DNA from: Deltaproteobacteria bacterium
Lineage (GTDB): Bacteria > Desulfobacterota > Desulfobacteria > Desulfobacterales > UBA11574
Direction: 5' to 3'
DNA length: 23,631 bases
NCBI GenBank assembly: GCA_019313505.1
Contig: JAFDBA010000019.1
Span: 1 to 23,631, forward strand
Below, piece after piece: positions 6,461 to 15,064 of the stretch; the stretch's first letter is position 1; each line of letters opens with the position of its first letter. A program made the position numbers and the translations under genes. A model generated the notes under the pieces. It was not told the origin of the DNA, did no database searches, and saw only the letters and a program-made list of their open reading frames with translations.

Positions 6461-8314
6461 ATGCAATCCAACAACAAACAACCAACATCAAGCATCCAGG
6501 ACAGATTGGCTATGGTTAGCTCCGTTACGGGTGTCTACGTTATGAAAGATGCCGAGGGCAGGGTGATTTATGTTGGTAAAGCTCGAAACCTGAAAAAGCG
6601 ACTGGTGTCATACTTCACAAAATCCAGGACCGGCTCTTTGCACCCTGACATAAAAACAGGAATTCTTGTTAAAAAAATATCATATTTTGAGACCATTATA
6701 ACCGGCACCGAAAAAGAAGCCCTGATTCTTGAATCTAATCTTATTAAACGTTATCGACCACGCTATAACGTTATATTAAAAGATGATAAACGGTATCCTT
6801 GTTTGAGACTGAACTTAACAAACCCATACCCCAATCTTACCGTTGTCAGGAAAATAAAAAAAGACGGGGATCTCTATTTTGGTCCATTTGCATCTTCTGT
6901 CGCTGTTCGGAAAACGCTCAAGATAATCCATAAAACGTTCAAGCTTCGAAAGTGTAAAATAAAAGATTTTAAAAACCGGTCACGACCGTGCATTAACCAT
7001 CAAATGGGGGCATGTCTTGCACCCTGCTGCCTTGATGTTGACAAAAACAGATACAACGAAATCGTAAAAGAGGTGATCCTCTTTTTGAAAGGGAGAACCC
7101 CGGATCTTATTCAAAAAATAAAAAAAGAAATGATATCGGCCGCAAATAAACAAGACTATGAAAAGGCAGCAGTTTTGAGAGACAAGATGTTTGCACTTGA
7201 ACAAGTCATTGAAAAACAGGTGGCGGTCACAAATGATTTTAAAGATCGGGATGTAATAGGATTTGCAGGGTCTCATGAATACTCTATAATTACAGTCCTT
7301 TTTGTTCGCAGTGGATTTTTATTGGGGACAAGGCATTTCAATTTTTCAGAAATTATGTCCACCGAGGAGGAAATGATTGGAGCATTTATCCGACAATATT
7401 ATGAAAAAGCCACCTTTGTACCCAAAAAGGTTCTTATTCCAACACAACTTGAAGACGCATCTTTGCTTGAAGAACTTTTGAGCAGCATTAAAGGAAATAA
7501 AGTGAGTATTCTGGAACCGAAAAAGGGTGAAAAACTCCGTCTTGTTAAATTGGCATCCCGGAACGCAGAAAACAGTCTAAAGGAATTTATGGCTTCGACC
7601 GCCACCAACACTGAGATTCTTATTAAGCTACGGAAACGATTAAAAACAGATAATATACCAAAGCGAATTGAGTGCTTTGATATTTCCAGTATTTCAGGAA
7701 CAGAGGCTGTGGCCGGAATGGTTGTATTTGAAGATGGAAAAGCGAATAAATCGTTATTTCGAAAGTACAAACTAAAATCGTTTAACGCGCAAGACGATTA
7801 TTCCTGTATGGCTGAAGTCCTGAAAAGACGGTATGGCAAAGGCGATAAATCAAAGCCGTATCCTGATCTGATGATGGTGGACGGCGGTAAAGGACAGCTT
7901 AATATAGCGGTATCTGTAATAGAGTCGCTGAAAATAGAACAAAATATTCAAATAATAAGCATCGCAAAGAAAAATGAAAACAAAGGGGAAACACAGGATA
8001 AAATCTATAAACCCGGACAGGTTAATCCTGTAAATATGGGTAAGGGAGGAGAACTTCTCCTTTTTTTAGAAAGAATAAGGAATGAATCTCATGGTCTTGC
8101 TATATCCTTTCACCGTAACCGTCGCGGAAAGAGATTTATCCGTTCTGCACTTGATTCGATTCCTGGTGTGGGGAAAAAAAGAAAAGCGGTACTTTTAAAA
8201 CATTTTAAAAGCATAAAAAAGATCCGGGCAGCAACACTCGAAGAACTTAGTGCACTGCCCGGAATTAATCATAAAATAGCCGCAAAAATTAAAAACAGTC
8301 TGGCAAAAAGCTGA
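6461..8314 (+). CDS. uvrC: UvrABC excinuclease subunit C
   Basis: The dual-incision nuclease of nucleotide excision repair, about 617 residues from this start. The N-terminal GIY-YIG domain (GVYVMKDAEGRVIYVGKARNLKKR, near residues 22-45) makes the 3' incision. A UVR motif (NKQDYEKAAVLRDKM, near 225-240) contacts UvrB. The RNase H-like C-terminal half with FDISSISG, MMVDGGKGQL and the ESHGLAISFHRNRRGKR histidine segment makes the 5' incision. Two helix-hairpin-helix motifs (SIPGVGKKRK, ALPGINHKIA) end the protein. An in-frame TTG at 6392 would add 23 residues, but these are translated from the repeat hairpin and lack family similarity. The ATG at 6461 leaves the usual short leader. Its ribosome binding site is weak, and the ATG at 6512 (AGGA upstream) is a possible alternative. 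Confidence 0.95.
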   Translation: MQSNNKQPTSSIQDRLAMVSSVTGVYVMKDAEGRVIYVGKARNLKKRLVSYFTKSRTGSLHPDIKTGILVKKISYFETIITGTEKEALILESNLIKRYRPRYNVILKDDKRYPCLRLNLTNPYPNLTVVRKIKKDGDLYFGPFASSVAVRKTLKIIHKTFKLRKCKIKDFKNRSRPCINHQMGACLAPCCLDVDKNRYNEIVKEVILFLKGRTPDLIQKIKKEMISAANKQDYEKAAVLRDKMFALEQVIEKQVAVTNDFKDRDVIGFAGSHEYSIITVLFVRSGFLLGTRHFNFSEIMSTEEEMIGAFIRQYYEKATFVPKKVLIPTQLEDASLLEELLSSIKGNKVSILEPKKGEKLRLVKLASRNAENSLKEFMASTATNTEILIKLRKRLKTDNIPKRIECFDISSISGTEAVAGMVVFEDGKANKSLFRKYKLKSFNAQDDYSCMAEVLKRRYGKGDKSKPYPDLMMVDGGKGQLNIAVSVIESLKIEQNIQIISIAKKNENKGETQDKIYKPGQVNPVNMGKGGELLLFLERIRNESHGLAISFHRNRRGKRFIRSALDSIPGVGKKRKAVLLKHFKSIKKIRAATLEELSALPGINHKIAAKIKNSLAKS

Positions 8315-8381
8315 TAAACTTCTGTCGTTTATCATTTACAACTCAACCACTCAACCAATTTCAAGTTTCCAATTATCAAAA

Positions 8382-9314
8382 TTATCCCAGTTTTTTTAAC
8401 ACTTCCTTGAGTTCTCTGACCGCGTCGGCCGATTTCTCAAGGGCTTTCTTCTCTTCAGCAGTAAGGGTAATTTCTATGATCTCCTCCACACCGTTCGCAC
8501 CAAGCTTTACAGGCACACCTATAAAAAGTTCGTTAAATCCATATTCACCCTCAAGGTATGCCGCACATGGCAGGATTTTCTTCTTGTCTTTGAGAATAGA
8601 TTCAGCCATTTCCACCGCGGCTGAAGCCGGTGCATAAAAAGCACTACCTGTTTTTAAAAGTCCTACAATTTCAGCTCCGCCATTTGCGGTTCTTTCCACC
8701 AAAGAATCTATCCGTTCTTTTGGCAGCAATTCTGTGATAGGTATGCCCGCTACAGTGGAATAGCGAGGCAACGGCACCATTGTATCCCCATGCCCGCCAA
8801 GGACAAATGCAGTTGTATTTTCCACGGAAACATTGAGTTCCATGGCAATAAAAGACCTGAACCGTGCCGAGTCTAACACTCCGGCCATACCGATAACTCT
8901 GTTTTTTGGAAAACCACTGGTTTCATAGGCAACGTGGCACATGGCATCAAGGGGATTGCTAACAACGATAATTACAGAATCAGGGGATAGTTTTGCTATC
9001 TCTTTGGTAACATTAGCCATGATTCCTGCATTGATATTGAGAAGGTCATCCCGGCTCATCCCGGGTTTTCTGGGTATGCCGGCAGTAATGATGACGATAT
9101 CAGAGTTTGCTGACGCTGCATAATCGTTTGAACCCATAATACGGGCATCATGCTTTTCAATCGGAGCAGCCTCAGCAAGATCGAGGGCTTTACCCTGGGG
9201 AAGTCCCTCAATAATATCAATCAGAGCCACATCGCATAACTCTTTTTCTGCCAGCCGTTGAGCGGCGGTTGCCCCCACATTACCGGCACCGACTACGGTA
9301 ACTTTTTTGTCCAT
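8382..9314 (-). CDS. mdh: malate dehydrogenase (NAD-dependent, LDH-like type)
   Basis: Interconverts malate and oxaloacetate in central carbon metabolism. 310 residues. The Rossmann motif VVGAGNVGATAA is near 7-18, the NAD-selecting acidic residue is D33, and the substrate loop GIPRKPGMSRDD contains R82 and R88. SNPLDAM follows, and the catalytic histidine is H175 in GGHGDTMVP. An arginine rather than glutamine at position 82 indicates malate rather than lactate specificity. A ribosome binding site reading AAAGGAGAT on the minus strand (complement of about 9319-9328) precedes the ATG. The gene converges with uvrC over a 67-nt gap holding no clear terminator. Its upstream region is filled from 9342 by a family A repeat, so its promoter must lie in or beyond that repeat or in the 27-nt gap. 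Confidence 0.95.
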   Translation of the reverse strand: MDKKVTVVGAGNVGATAAQRLAEKELCDVALIDIIEGLPQGKALDLAEAAPIEKHDARIMGSNDYAASANSDIVIITAGIPRKPGMSRDDLLNINAGIMANVTKEIAKLSPDSVIIVVSNPLDAMCHVAYETSGFPKNRVIGMAGVLDSARFRSFIAMELNVSVENTTAFVLGGHGDTMVPLPRYSTVAGIPITELLPKERIDSLVERTANGGAEIVGLLKTGSAFYAPASAAVEMAESILKDKKKILPCAAYLEGEYGFNELFIGVPVKLGANGVEEIIEITLTAEEKKALEKSADAVRELKEVLKKLG

Positions 9315-9341
9315 AATAATCTCCTTTTGTTATTAAAAGAT

Positions 9342-9516
9342 TGCCGGCTTCGCAAAAAGTCCAACTTCTGCGTTGTGCTGCATCCTTCGTCACTGCAGCG
9401 TACTACATGTACGCTCCCTACGGGAACGGCGGATAGCCGGCTCCTCAGGATTTGCACGCCTTGAATTTGGATCTTTTTACTTTGCCGTCGGATTTTGACT
9501 TTTTACGAGATTGTCA
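9342..9516. repeat. family A hairpin repeat, copy 2
   Basis: The left end TGCCGGCTTCGCAAAAAGTC (9342-9361) and right end (9497-9516, reverse complement TGACAATCTCGTAAAAAGTC) match the ends of copy 1. The interior differs from copy 1 and holds a stem GCGTAC (9398-9403) with GTACGC (9409-9414). It lies between mdh and the divergent signalling operon, 27 bp upstream of the mdh start codon. Confidence 0.65.
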
Positions 9517-9674
9517 AAGATTGACATAAAAATATTCAATCATAAATAGAACTCATTTGAAATAGATATTTAAAAAAAACTACACTTTTACGAAAATCTT
9601 TATTTCTTATTATTGACACGGAGTGTTTAAGCAGGGTAAAAAAATGAGAAAGTTTAAAAGAATTGAGAATGCTG

Positions 9675-10625
9675 ATGAATATAACAAAAAAAATAAAAAT
9701 ATTATTACAGGAAGCAGAACTTTATCATACCCAGGGCCTGTTGAATGAGGCCATGGAAAAATATCACAACGCAACCAAACTTATCAAAAGCAACGAACAG
9801 CTGAAGAGCAACCAAAACCTGATAAATGGAATCATAAATAAAATCCGTGTATTGAAAGAGGATATAATCAAGATCCAAAAGGCACCGAAAAAGCCTGAAG
9901 TCTCTGCAGAGGTACAGGAACTGATAAAAAAAATGTGTTCATTTGCACCGGACAAGAGTGAAGATTTAAAAGCACTTGACGGCGCAATAGCCCTGGCAAA
10001 GTTCGGCCAGTTAAAAAGAGCCATAACAGAATTTAACGAACTAATAAAAAAAGATTCACTGCGTGTTGTTGCTGCAAAGAGTATACTAAGGTGTCATATG
10101 GCGCTTTCATCAATGGATGAAGCTGTTACCCAGTATGAGCAATGGATTTCAGACGATATCTTTTCAACGATTCAGTTGGATAAATTATATGTTTTTCTTG
10201 AAAATATTCTAAAAAAAGAGGGCGTTGACAAAAAGCTTCCAAGGAGAAAAGCACCGACAGTCAACCTGGAGCCTGTGATTACAAGACTTGGTACTAATGT
10301 GGTTCAGGCTAAGGAACCTGAAATCGAAGATGATGCTCTTGATATCAACTCTATCGGAATAACCATTGATAGCGAACCCCAAGAGGGACAGGTAGTTGAA
10401 TTTAAGATAAGATTCCAATTAGGAAATATAATCACTCTGCTTATTCCAATCAGGGACAAAGATTTAATTAAATCTTTTAAAGTTGGCAATAAGATTAATG
10501 ATATTCAGTATTATTCTACTACTGCTCTATTCAGTGGTTCCGGTATAGTTACTTTGGTAAAAGAAATTAAAATCGGTCCTTTGCGGGGGGATTATTGCGT
10601 GGATATAGAGATTGTAGTAAATTAA
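9675..10625 (+). CDS. TPR-type protein with conserved C-terminal beta domain, first gene of the MglA cluster
   Basis: About 316 residues, cytoplasmic (no signal peptide). The N-terminal half is helical with TPR-like segments (LLQEAELYHTQGLLNEAMEKYHNA, AIALAKFGQLKRAITEFNELIKKD, RCHMALSSMDEAVTQYEQWI). An acidic linker at about 200-225 leads to a beta-rich C-terminal domain (EFKIRFQLGNIITLLIPIRDK to GPLRGDYCVDIEI) that I cannot name with certainty. Start codons at 9669 and 9675 lack a good ribosome binding site. In another frame an ATG at 9644 has AGGG 7 nt upstream and reads MRKFKRIENADEYNKK into an A8 tract (about 9686-9693). Losing one A there would join it to KIKILLQEAEL. The real start may therefore be 9644 with an indel in between. 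Function unknown; position implies a role with the GTPase. Confidence 0.7.
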   Translation: MNITKKIKILLQEAELYHTQGLLNEAMEKYHNATKLIKSNEQLKSNQNLINGIINKIRVLKEDIIKIQKAPKKPEVSAEVQELIKKMCSFAPDKSEDLKALDGAIALAKFGQLKRAITEFNELIKKDSLRVVAAKSILRCHMALSSMDEAVTQYEQWISDDIFSTIQLDKLYVFLENILKKEGVDKKLPRRKAPTVNLEPVITRLGTNVVQAKEPEIEDDALDINSIGITIDSEPQEGQVVEFKIRFQLGNIITLLIPIRDKDLIKSFKVGNKINDIQYYSTTALFSGSGIVTLVKEIKIGPLRGDYCVDIEIVVN

Positions 10626-10732
10626 ACAAAAAAGACCTTGAAGAATTTGAGAAATATTTATAAAATAGATTTTTTGATTCATATTGGATTGGTTTAACAC
10701 ATCTTAATCTTTTGACTTGGAACTGACTATAT

Positions 10733-11344
10733 ATGGCTATATTTAATATAAAAAAAAGAGAGTTAGAATGTAAAATCGTATATTACGGACCCGGGAGATC
10801 TGGTAAAACAACTAATATGGAGTATATTTACAAGACATATAAAAAACAGGTTGTTGGCGAGATGGTCTCTGTTGACACAGAAGGTGACCGAACCCTTTTT
10901 TTCGATTTTCTTCCCATGGGGCTTGGACAAATAAAAGGCTTCGATATCAAGGTCCAAGTTTATACTGTTCCCGGTCAGGTTCAATACAAATCTACCAGAA
11001 AACTAGTTTTAAAGGGGGTGGACGGGGTAATTTTTGTTGCCGATTCGCTGGCGGTCAGGCGGGAAAAAAACATGCTATCCTTAAAAGATCTGCAGCATAA
11101 TTTGAAAGAGTACGGCATAAACATCGTAAATATTCCACTAATTATGCAACACAACAAAAGGGATCTTACAGGGCAGGGCGTTCCTGTGATGACCATAGAG
11201 CAGATGGAAAGGGATTTAAACAGGCAGCTCAAGGTGCCTTCTTTTCCTGCCAGTGCTATTATCGGGGAGAGTGTTGGTGCAACCTTAAAGGAATGCCTTA
11301 AGTTAACATTATTGTCATTGAAAAAACAAATTAAATCGGGATAG
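10733..11344 (+). CDS. mglA: MglA-like small Ras-family GTPase
   Basis: A 203-residue GTPase of the bacterial MglA family, the polarity switch best known from Myxococcus gliding and type IV pilus control. The P-loop GPGRSGKTT (19-27), the DRTLFFDFLP segment with R53, the switch II TVPGQ with catalytic-type Q82, and base-recognition NKRD (141-144) are all present at the same numbering as the Myxococcus protein, so GTP binding and hydrolysis should be intact. TRKLVLKGVDGVIFVADS and IPLIMQHNKRDL are strong family signatures. No MglB (roadblock) GAP gene lies nearby. No clear ribosome binding site was seen before the ATG. The next gene starts 7 nt after the stop, indicating co-transcription. The symbol is by family; orthology to the gliding MglA is not shown. 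Confidence 0.88.
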   Translation: MAIFNIKKRELECKIVYYGPGRSGKTTNMEYIYKTYKKQVVGEMVSVDTEGDRTLFFDFLPMGLGQIKGFDIKVQVYTVPGQVQYKSTRKLVLKGVDGVIFVADSLAVRREKNMLSLKDLQHNLKEYGINIVNIPLIMQHNKRDLTGQGVPVMTIEQMERDLNRQLKVPSFPASAIIGESVGATLKECLKLTLLSLKKQIKSG

Positions 11345-11351
11345 AGGATCC

Positions 11352-12536
11352 ATGGGCAATTTTGTTCTGGCAGGCAATATTACTTTTTTGAATTTGGGAG
11401 ATATCTTGCAACTCCTCGGTTCAAATGCCAGTACAGGCGTTTTGCGCATTACAAGCAAGTACGCTCAAGATATGGGTTTAATATATTTCTTCAATGGCAA
11501 CCCTGTTAATGCTTCACTTGGATCATTGGCAGGCCTCGATGCTGTCAATTCACTTTTTGGATGGCTTGATGGGGAATTTGAATTCATTGAAGAAAAAGTT
11601 GCCGGTGAAAATATCATCAAAAAGAGCCGGATGCAAATTATTCTTGACTGCTTAAGAATGCTGGATGATGGACAGATTGATAAATTGGGGCCGGTAACAT
11701 TCACAAAAAAATCATTACATCCTTTGAACAAGTTGCCCAATCAGCCGATTATCAGGGGACCGCTTATCGATTACACATATGTTGTTGATGAAGAAGAGGT
11801 TCATGCCGGCAACAAAATCGTAATGGAGGGAAAACATGGCGGCTGGTTATGGGTCATTCTTGAGGGAACTGCAGAAATTATCAGAGAAACCCCCAAGGGG
11901 CCTTTGGAAATACTTAAAATCGGTGAAGGAGCATTTATTGGAAGTGTAGCCTCATTTCTATTATTAGAGGGAAGTGTTCGCAGCGCCGCAATCATTGCGG
12001 TTAACAATGTTCTGCTTGGCGTGCTCGATTCGCGACGACTTTCCGTCGATTTTTTGCGAATGTCCGATCAATTCAGAAGCTTTTCAATCAGTCTCGATAG
12101 AAGGTTAAAACAGGCAACCAATATGGCGGTTGACATAAATTTAAACAATATTAAAATAGAAGAATTTGTCAGCGGCAAGCAGGTGATTGCACAGGGTGAG
12201 AATGTGGAGGGTTTATTCACAATTACGGAAGGTGAAGCTCATATTGCCAGGAATACTGAAAATGGTTATGTGCCGCTGGCAAGTCTTTATCCGGGCGATT
12301 TCTTTGGCCATGTTCCATTCCTTGATATGGGACAAGAACCGCATTCCGCTTCGGTTTTCGGGTCAAAAGATCTCAAGACGAGCGAGTTGGACCCTGACAT
12401 TCTGGGAAAAGAATATAATCAACTTTCGTACACATTTAAAAGTTTTATAGAACACCTTGCAAACTGCATATTAGCTACATCCATGTTGGCTTGTGAATTT
12501 GGAAAAAACGCCGTCCGTAAAAAACCGGTTTTGTAA
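11352..12536 (+). CDS. DUF4388 (PATAN) protein with two cyclic-nucleotide-binding-like domains
   Basis: A 394-residue soluble protein. Residues 1-115 match the DUF4388/PATAN pattern (LNLGDILQLLGSNASTGVLRI, YFFNGNPVNASLGSLAGLDAV, LFGWLDGEFEF). Two cNMP-like beta-barrels follow, about 140-255 (AGNKIVMEGKHGGWLWVILEGTAEI, LKIGEGAFIG) and about 262-370 (GKQVIAQGENVEGLFTITEGEAHI, LYPGDFFGHVPF). No helix-turn-helix is visible at the C-terminus, so it is not a CRP-like transcription factor. Neither phosphate-binding cassette shows the classical RTA signature, so ligand binding is uncertain. GAGG stands 4 nt before the ATG. Co-transcription with the MglA-like GTPase suggests a signalling adaptor. Confidence 0.8.
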   Translation: MGNFVLAGNITFLNLGDILQLLGSNASTGVLRITSKYAQDMGLIYFFNGNPVNASLGSLAGLDAVNSLFGWLDGEFEFIEEKVAGENIIKKSRMQIILDCLRMLDDGQIDKLGPVTFTKKSLHPLNKLPNQPIIRGPLIDYTYVVDEEEVHAGNKIVMEGKHGGWLWVILEGTAEIIRETPKGPLEILKIGEGAFIGSVASFLLLEGSVRSAAIIAVNNVLLGVLDSRRLSVDFLRMSDQFRSFSISLDRRLKQATNMAVDINLNNIKIEEFVSGKQVIAQGENVEGLFTITEGEAHIARNTENGYVPLASLYPGDFFGHVPFLDMGQEPHSASVFGSKDLKTSELDPDILGKEYNQLSYTFKSFIEHLANCILATSMLACEFGKNAVRKKPVL

Positions 12537-12560
12537 ATTCATCTATATAGGGTAAAAACT

Positions 12561-12908
12561 ATGACTACAGAAGATAAAAGAAAACATTCAAGAATCAATG
12601 CCCTTAATCTCATATCGTATAATTGTATTGATGAAACTGGCCAGACTGTGGCGCAGGGAATGGGAAGAACTTTGAATGTAAGTGAAGACGGAATTCTTCT
12701 TGAAACCCACGTTCTAATCGACCCGAAATATACTGTGGCACTGGCAATAGGTCTGGAAGACGATATGATCGATATCGAAGGAAATGTTGTTTATTCAAAT
12801 CCAGGTGAAAAAGAAAGATATGAATCCGGAATTGAGTTCATTAAAACAACCGAATCGACACTCGAAATTTTAAAAAGATATATCGAAGCTTTCAGAGAAC
12901 AGCAATGA
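12561..12908 (+). CDS. PilZ domain protein (c-di-GMP receptor)
   Basis: A 115-residue single-domain PilZ protein. The RxxxR motif (R7-R11 in KRKHSRI) and the (D/N)xSxxG motif (NVSEDG, 39-44) that together clamp cyclic di-GMP are both intact, so ligand binding is expected. The remainder is the beta-barrel (VVYSNPGEKERYESGIEFI) and a C-terminal helix that may contact a partner. AGGGT precedes the ATG at 12561. Lying 24 nt after the DUF4388/cNMP gene and downstream of the MglA-like GTPase, it ties this operon to c-di-GMP control of motility or surface behaviour (inference). Confidence 0.88.
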   Translation: MTTEDKRKHSRINALNLISYNCIDETGQTVAQGMGRTLNVSEDGILLETHVLIDPKYTVALAIGLEDDMIDIEGNVVYSNPGEKERYESGIEFIKTTESTLEILKRYIEAFREQQ

Positions 12909-12938
12909 AGATCGGCTATATCCAAAGGTTAAAAATCC

Positions 12939-13835
12939 ATGGCTCAGACAGTGATTAGGACTGATTTTAAAGATTTGAATTTAGTAAAAAGGGGAAAAGT
13001 ACGGGATATATACGATCTTGGTGACAAACTTTTAATGGTGGCTACAGATCGAATCTCCGCGTTTGATGTTATCATGCCCGATCCTATTCCAGGAAAAGGG
13101 AAAATATTAACACAGATTTCCCTTTTCTGGTTTGAAATAATGGAGTCTCTTTTGCCCCATCATTTGATTTCAGGCAATGTTGATAACTTTCCTGAGATTT
13201 GTAAACCTTATACCGAAATCCTGCGTGACCGGAGCATGCTGGTCAAAAAAGCAAAACCCCTTCCCATTGAATGTGTTGTCAGGGGGTATATATCCGGGTC
13301 AGGCTGGAAAGATTACCAAACGAACGGTAGCATCTGTGGAATAAAACTGCCTCAAGGTCTGAAAGAATCAGACAAATTGCCTGAACCCTTGTTTACGCCC
13401 TCAACCAAAGAAGAGATAGGCCTTCATGACGTCAACATTGACTCTGATACAGTTATCGCTAAAATTGGGGAAACCCTTGCAAACAAGGTCAGAAAACTCA
13501 GTTTTGCAATTTACGAAAAGGGTGCGGATTTGGCTTATGAAAAGGGTATAATAATTGCTGATACAAAATTTGAATTTGGCCTCTTTGAAAACGATCTCAT
13601 TCTTATCGATGAAGTGCTGACCCCTGATTCATCAAGGTTTTGGCCCAGAGAGTCATATAAACCGAATGGTGCACAAGAAAGCTTCGACAAACAATATCTT
13701 AGAGACTACTTGATTTCCATAAATTGGAATAAAAAGCCACCGGGGCCTTCACTTTCCGAAACCATTGTCATTAATACACGCAGGAAATACCTGGAAGCTT
13801 TAAATCAACTTACCGACGCAAGTCATGGGCTTTAA
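12939..13835 (+). CDS. purC: phosphoribosylaminoimidazole-succinocarboxamide synthase (SAICAR synthetase)
   Basis: Joins aspartate to CAIR with ATP in de novo purine synthesis. 298 residues, the longer form of the family. Visible motifs: LVKRGKVRDIYDLGDKLLMVATDRISAFD (the phosphate-binding KVRD segment and ATDR loop), KPLPIECVVRGYISGSGW, LPEPLFTPSTK, IADTKFEFG with the ligand-binding aspartate, and LIDEVLTPDSSRFWP. An AAAGG ribosome binding site precedes the ATG at 12939. It follows the PilZ gene by 30 nt and overlaps the next gene by 11 nt, so it is embedded in the signalling operon. Confidence 0.95.
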   Translation: MAQTVIRTDFKDLNLVKRGKVRDIYDLGDKLLMVATDRISAFDVIMPDPIPGKGKILTQISLFWFEIMESLLPHHLISGNVDNFPEICKPYTEILRDRSMLVKKAKPLPIECVVRGYISGSGWKDYQTNGSICGIKLPQGLKESDKLPEPLFTPSTKEEIGLHDVNIDSDTVIAKIGETLANKVRKLSFAIYEKGADLAYEKGIIIADTKFEFGLFENDLILIDEVLTPDSSRFWPRESYKPNGAQESFDKQYLRDYLISINWNKKPPGPSLSETIVINTRRKYLEALNQLTDASHGL

Positions 13836-14787
13836 ACAAAAGATTGTAAAGCTTTCCCTGATCGATTCCAAGGACGAATCCTTTAGCATCACAACCCCAA
13901 AAAACATCGATCATCTGATGGACTCCATTGATAATGTGGGGTTGTTAAACCTTCCTCTATTGATAGAAAAAAGATCGGGATATAAAATTGTATGTGGTTT
14001 TCGCAGAATTGAAGCCTGCCGGCGACTGAGCTGGACTGATGTTGAAGTTAGGATACTCGATGTTGATACAAAAAGGCTTGAATGTATAAAGTATGCAATC
14101 ACTGACAACTCTCTTCAAAGGCCTCTTAACCTGATTGAACAGTCAAGATCGATTAACATGCTTTTCGACTTTTACAAAAATTTTAGCAGTCTTGGCAAAG
14201 AGCTGTCAGACATGGGTTTGCCTGAAAATCAATCAATTATAAAAAAAATTAAAGAGCTCTGTCATCTTTCCGGATCTGTTCAAAACGGCATTCTTTCAAA
14301 TACTATTTCTTTGACCATGGCTTTGGAACTCGGAAGGATGCAACAAAAAGCCGGAGAAGTTTTTGCAAAACTTTTTGAGACACTTAAACTGGGCCTGAAT
14401 AAACAAAGGGAAATATTAACCCTGGCTAAAGAGATTTCCCTTCGCGAAGATATTCCCGTCCTGAAAGTGATAGAAAATAATATTTTGCAAAAGATCTTAA
14501 CTAACGAAGATCTTGATAGAAATCAAAAGATCAGCAAGATAAGAATTTATTTAAAACAGCGGCGTTTTCCCGTTATAACAGCCGCTGAAAAAGAGTTTGT
14601 AAGCCACTTGAAAAAGCTTAAACTCGGAAACGGAATAAAACTTATTCCTCCGGATAATTTCGAAGGTAACACCTATTTTCTGAAAATTTCATTTCAAAAT
14701 TTAATCGAACTCAAAGATCGTAAAGTAACCTTTGATGCCTTCATCCAGAATCCCTCCCTTAGAAAAATTCTCGCCCGGCCAACTTGA
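13825..14787 (+). CDS. ParB/Spo0J-like protein (CTPase-fold N-domain)
   Basis: A 320-residue protein overlapping purC by 11 nt and therefore translationally coupled to it. The N-terminal ParB domain keeps the nucleotide-binding motifs: YKIVCGFRRIEACRRL (box II, G58-R61) and TDNSLQRPLNLIEQSRSI (box III, N95, Q98, R99, E105). A predicted helical middle (about 110-240) has a LSNTISLTMALELGRM segment like the helix-turn-helix of ParB. The C-terminus (RFPVITAAEKEFVSHLKKLKLG...) has no recognised dimerisation domain. There is no parA next to it and chromosomal parB normally sits with parA near the origin, so this is a paralogue. Its target DNA and role are unknown. Confidence 0.72.
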   Translation: MGFKQKIVKLSLIDSKDESFSITTPKNIDHLMDSIDNVGLLNLPLLIEKRSGYKIVCGFRRIEACRRLSWTDVEVRILDVDTKRLECIKYAITDNSLQRPLNLIEQSRSINMLFDFYKNFSSLGKELSDMGLPENQSIIKKIKELCHLSGSVQNGILSNTISLTMALELGRMQQKAGEVFAKLFETLKLGLNKQREILTLAKEISLREDIPVLKVIENNILQKILTNEDLDRNQKISKIRIYLKQRRFPVITAAEKEFVSHLKKLKLGNGIKLIPPDNFEGNTYFLKISFQNLIELKDRKVTFDAFIQNPSLRKILARPT

Positions 14788-15002
14788 CGTTCGATATTTT
14801 TACCATATATAGTGTACCTGTCTGCTTAAAATAACAATATGTTGTAAAAACATCTTCTACGATGCTAATTTAGTAAAAATATTGGTCAATTTAATCTAAA
14901 AGGCAGATTTAAATATATAAAGTATATTCAGTTGGTTATGATATTTATATTCGTGGGTCTTAGAAAACTAAGGTTCGAAATGAATAAAATGAATGAATTT
15001 GC

Positions 15003-15033
15003 TTGACTAAATAAAAAGCACCATTTATATAAT
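15003..15033 (+). promoter_or_regulatory. probable sigma-70 promoter of the TetR gene
   Basis: TTGACT (15003-15008) and a perfect TATAAT (15028-15033) are separated by 19 nt, slightly long. An overlapping TTATAT (15025-15030) gives 16 nt. The start codon is at 15065, so the leader would be about 25 nt. The preceding 14788-15000 is AT-rich with no ORF of note. Confidence 0.5.
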
Positions 15034-15064
15034 GCCTAATTAAATAAATATGGTTCAGTAAAAT

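Noticed and set aside
7399..7770. 123-residue minus-strand ORF inside uvrC
   Set aside because: Antisense shadow; low-complexity Ser/Phe-rich translation of coding sequence.
14968..14980. GGTTCGAAA resembling a tRNA T-loop
   Set aside because: No acceptor, D or anticodon stems can be found around it.
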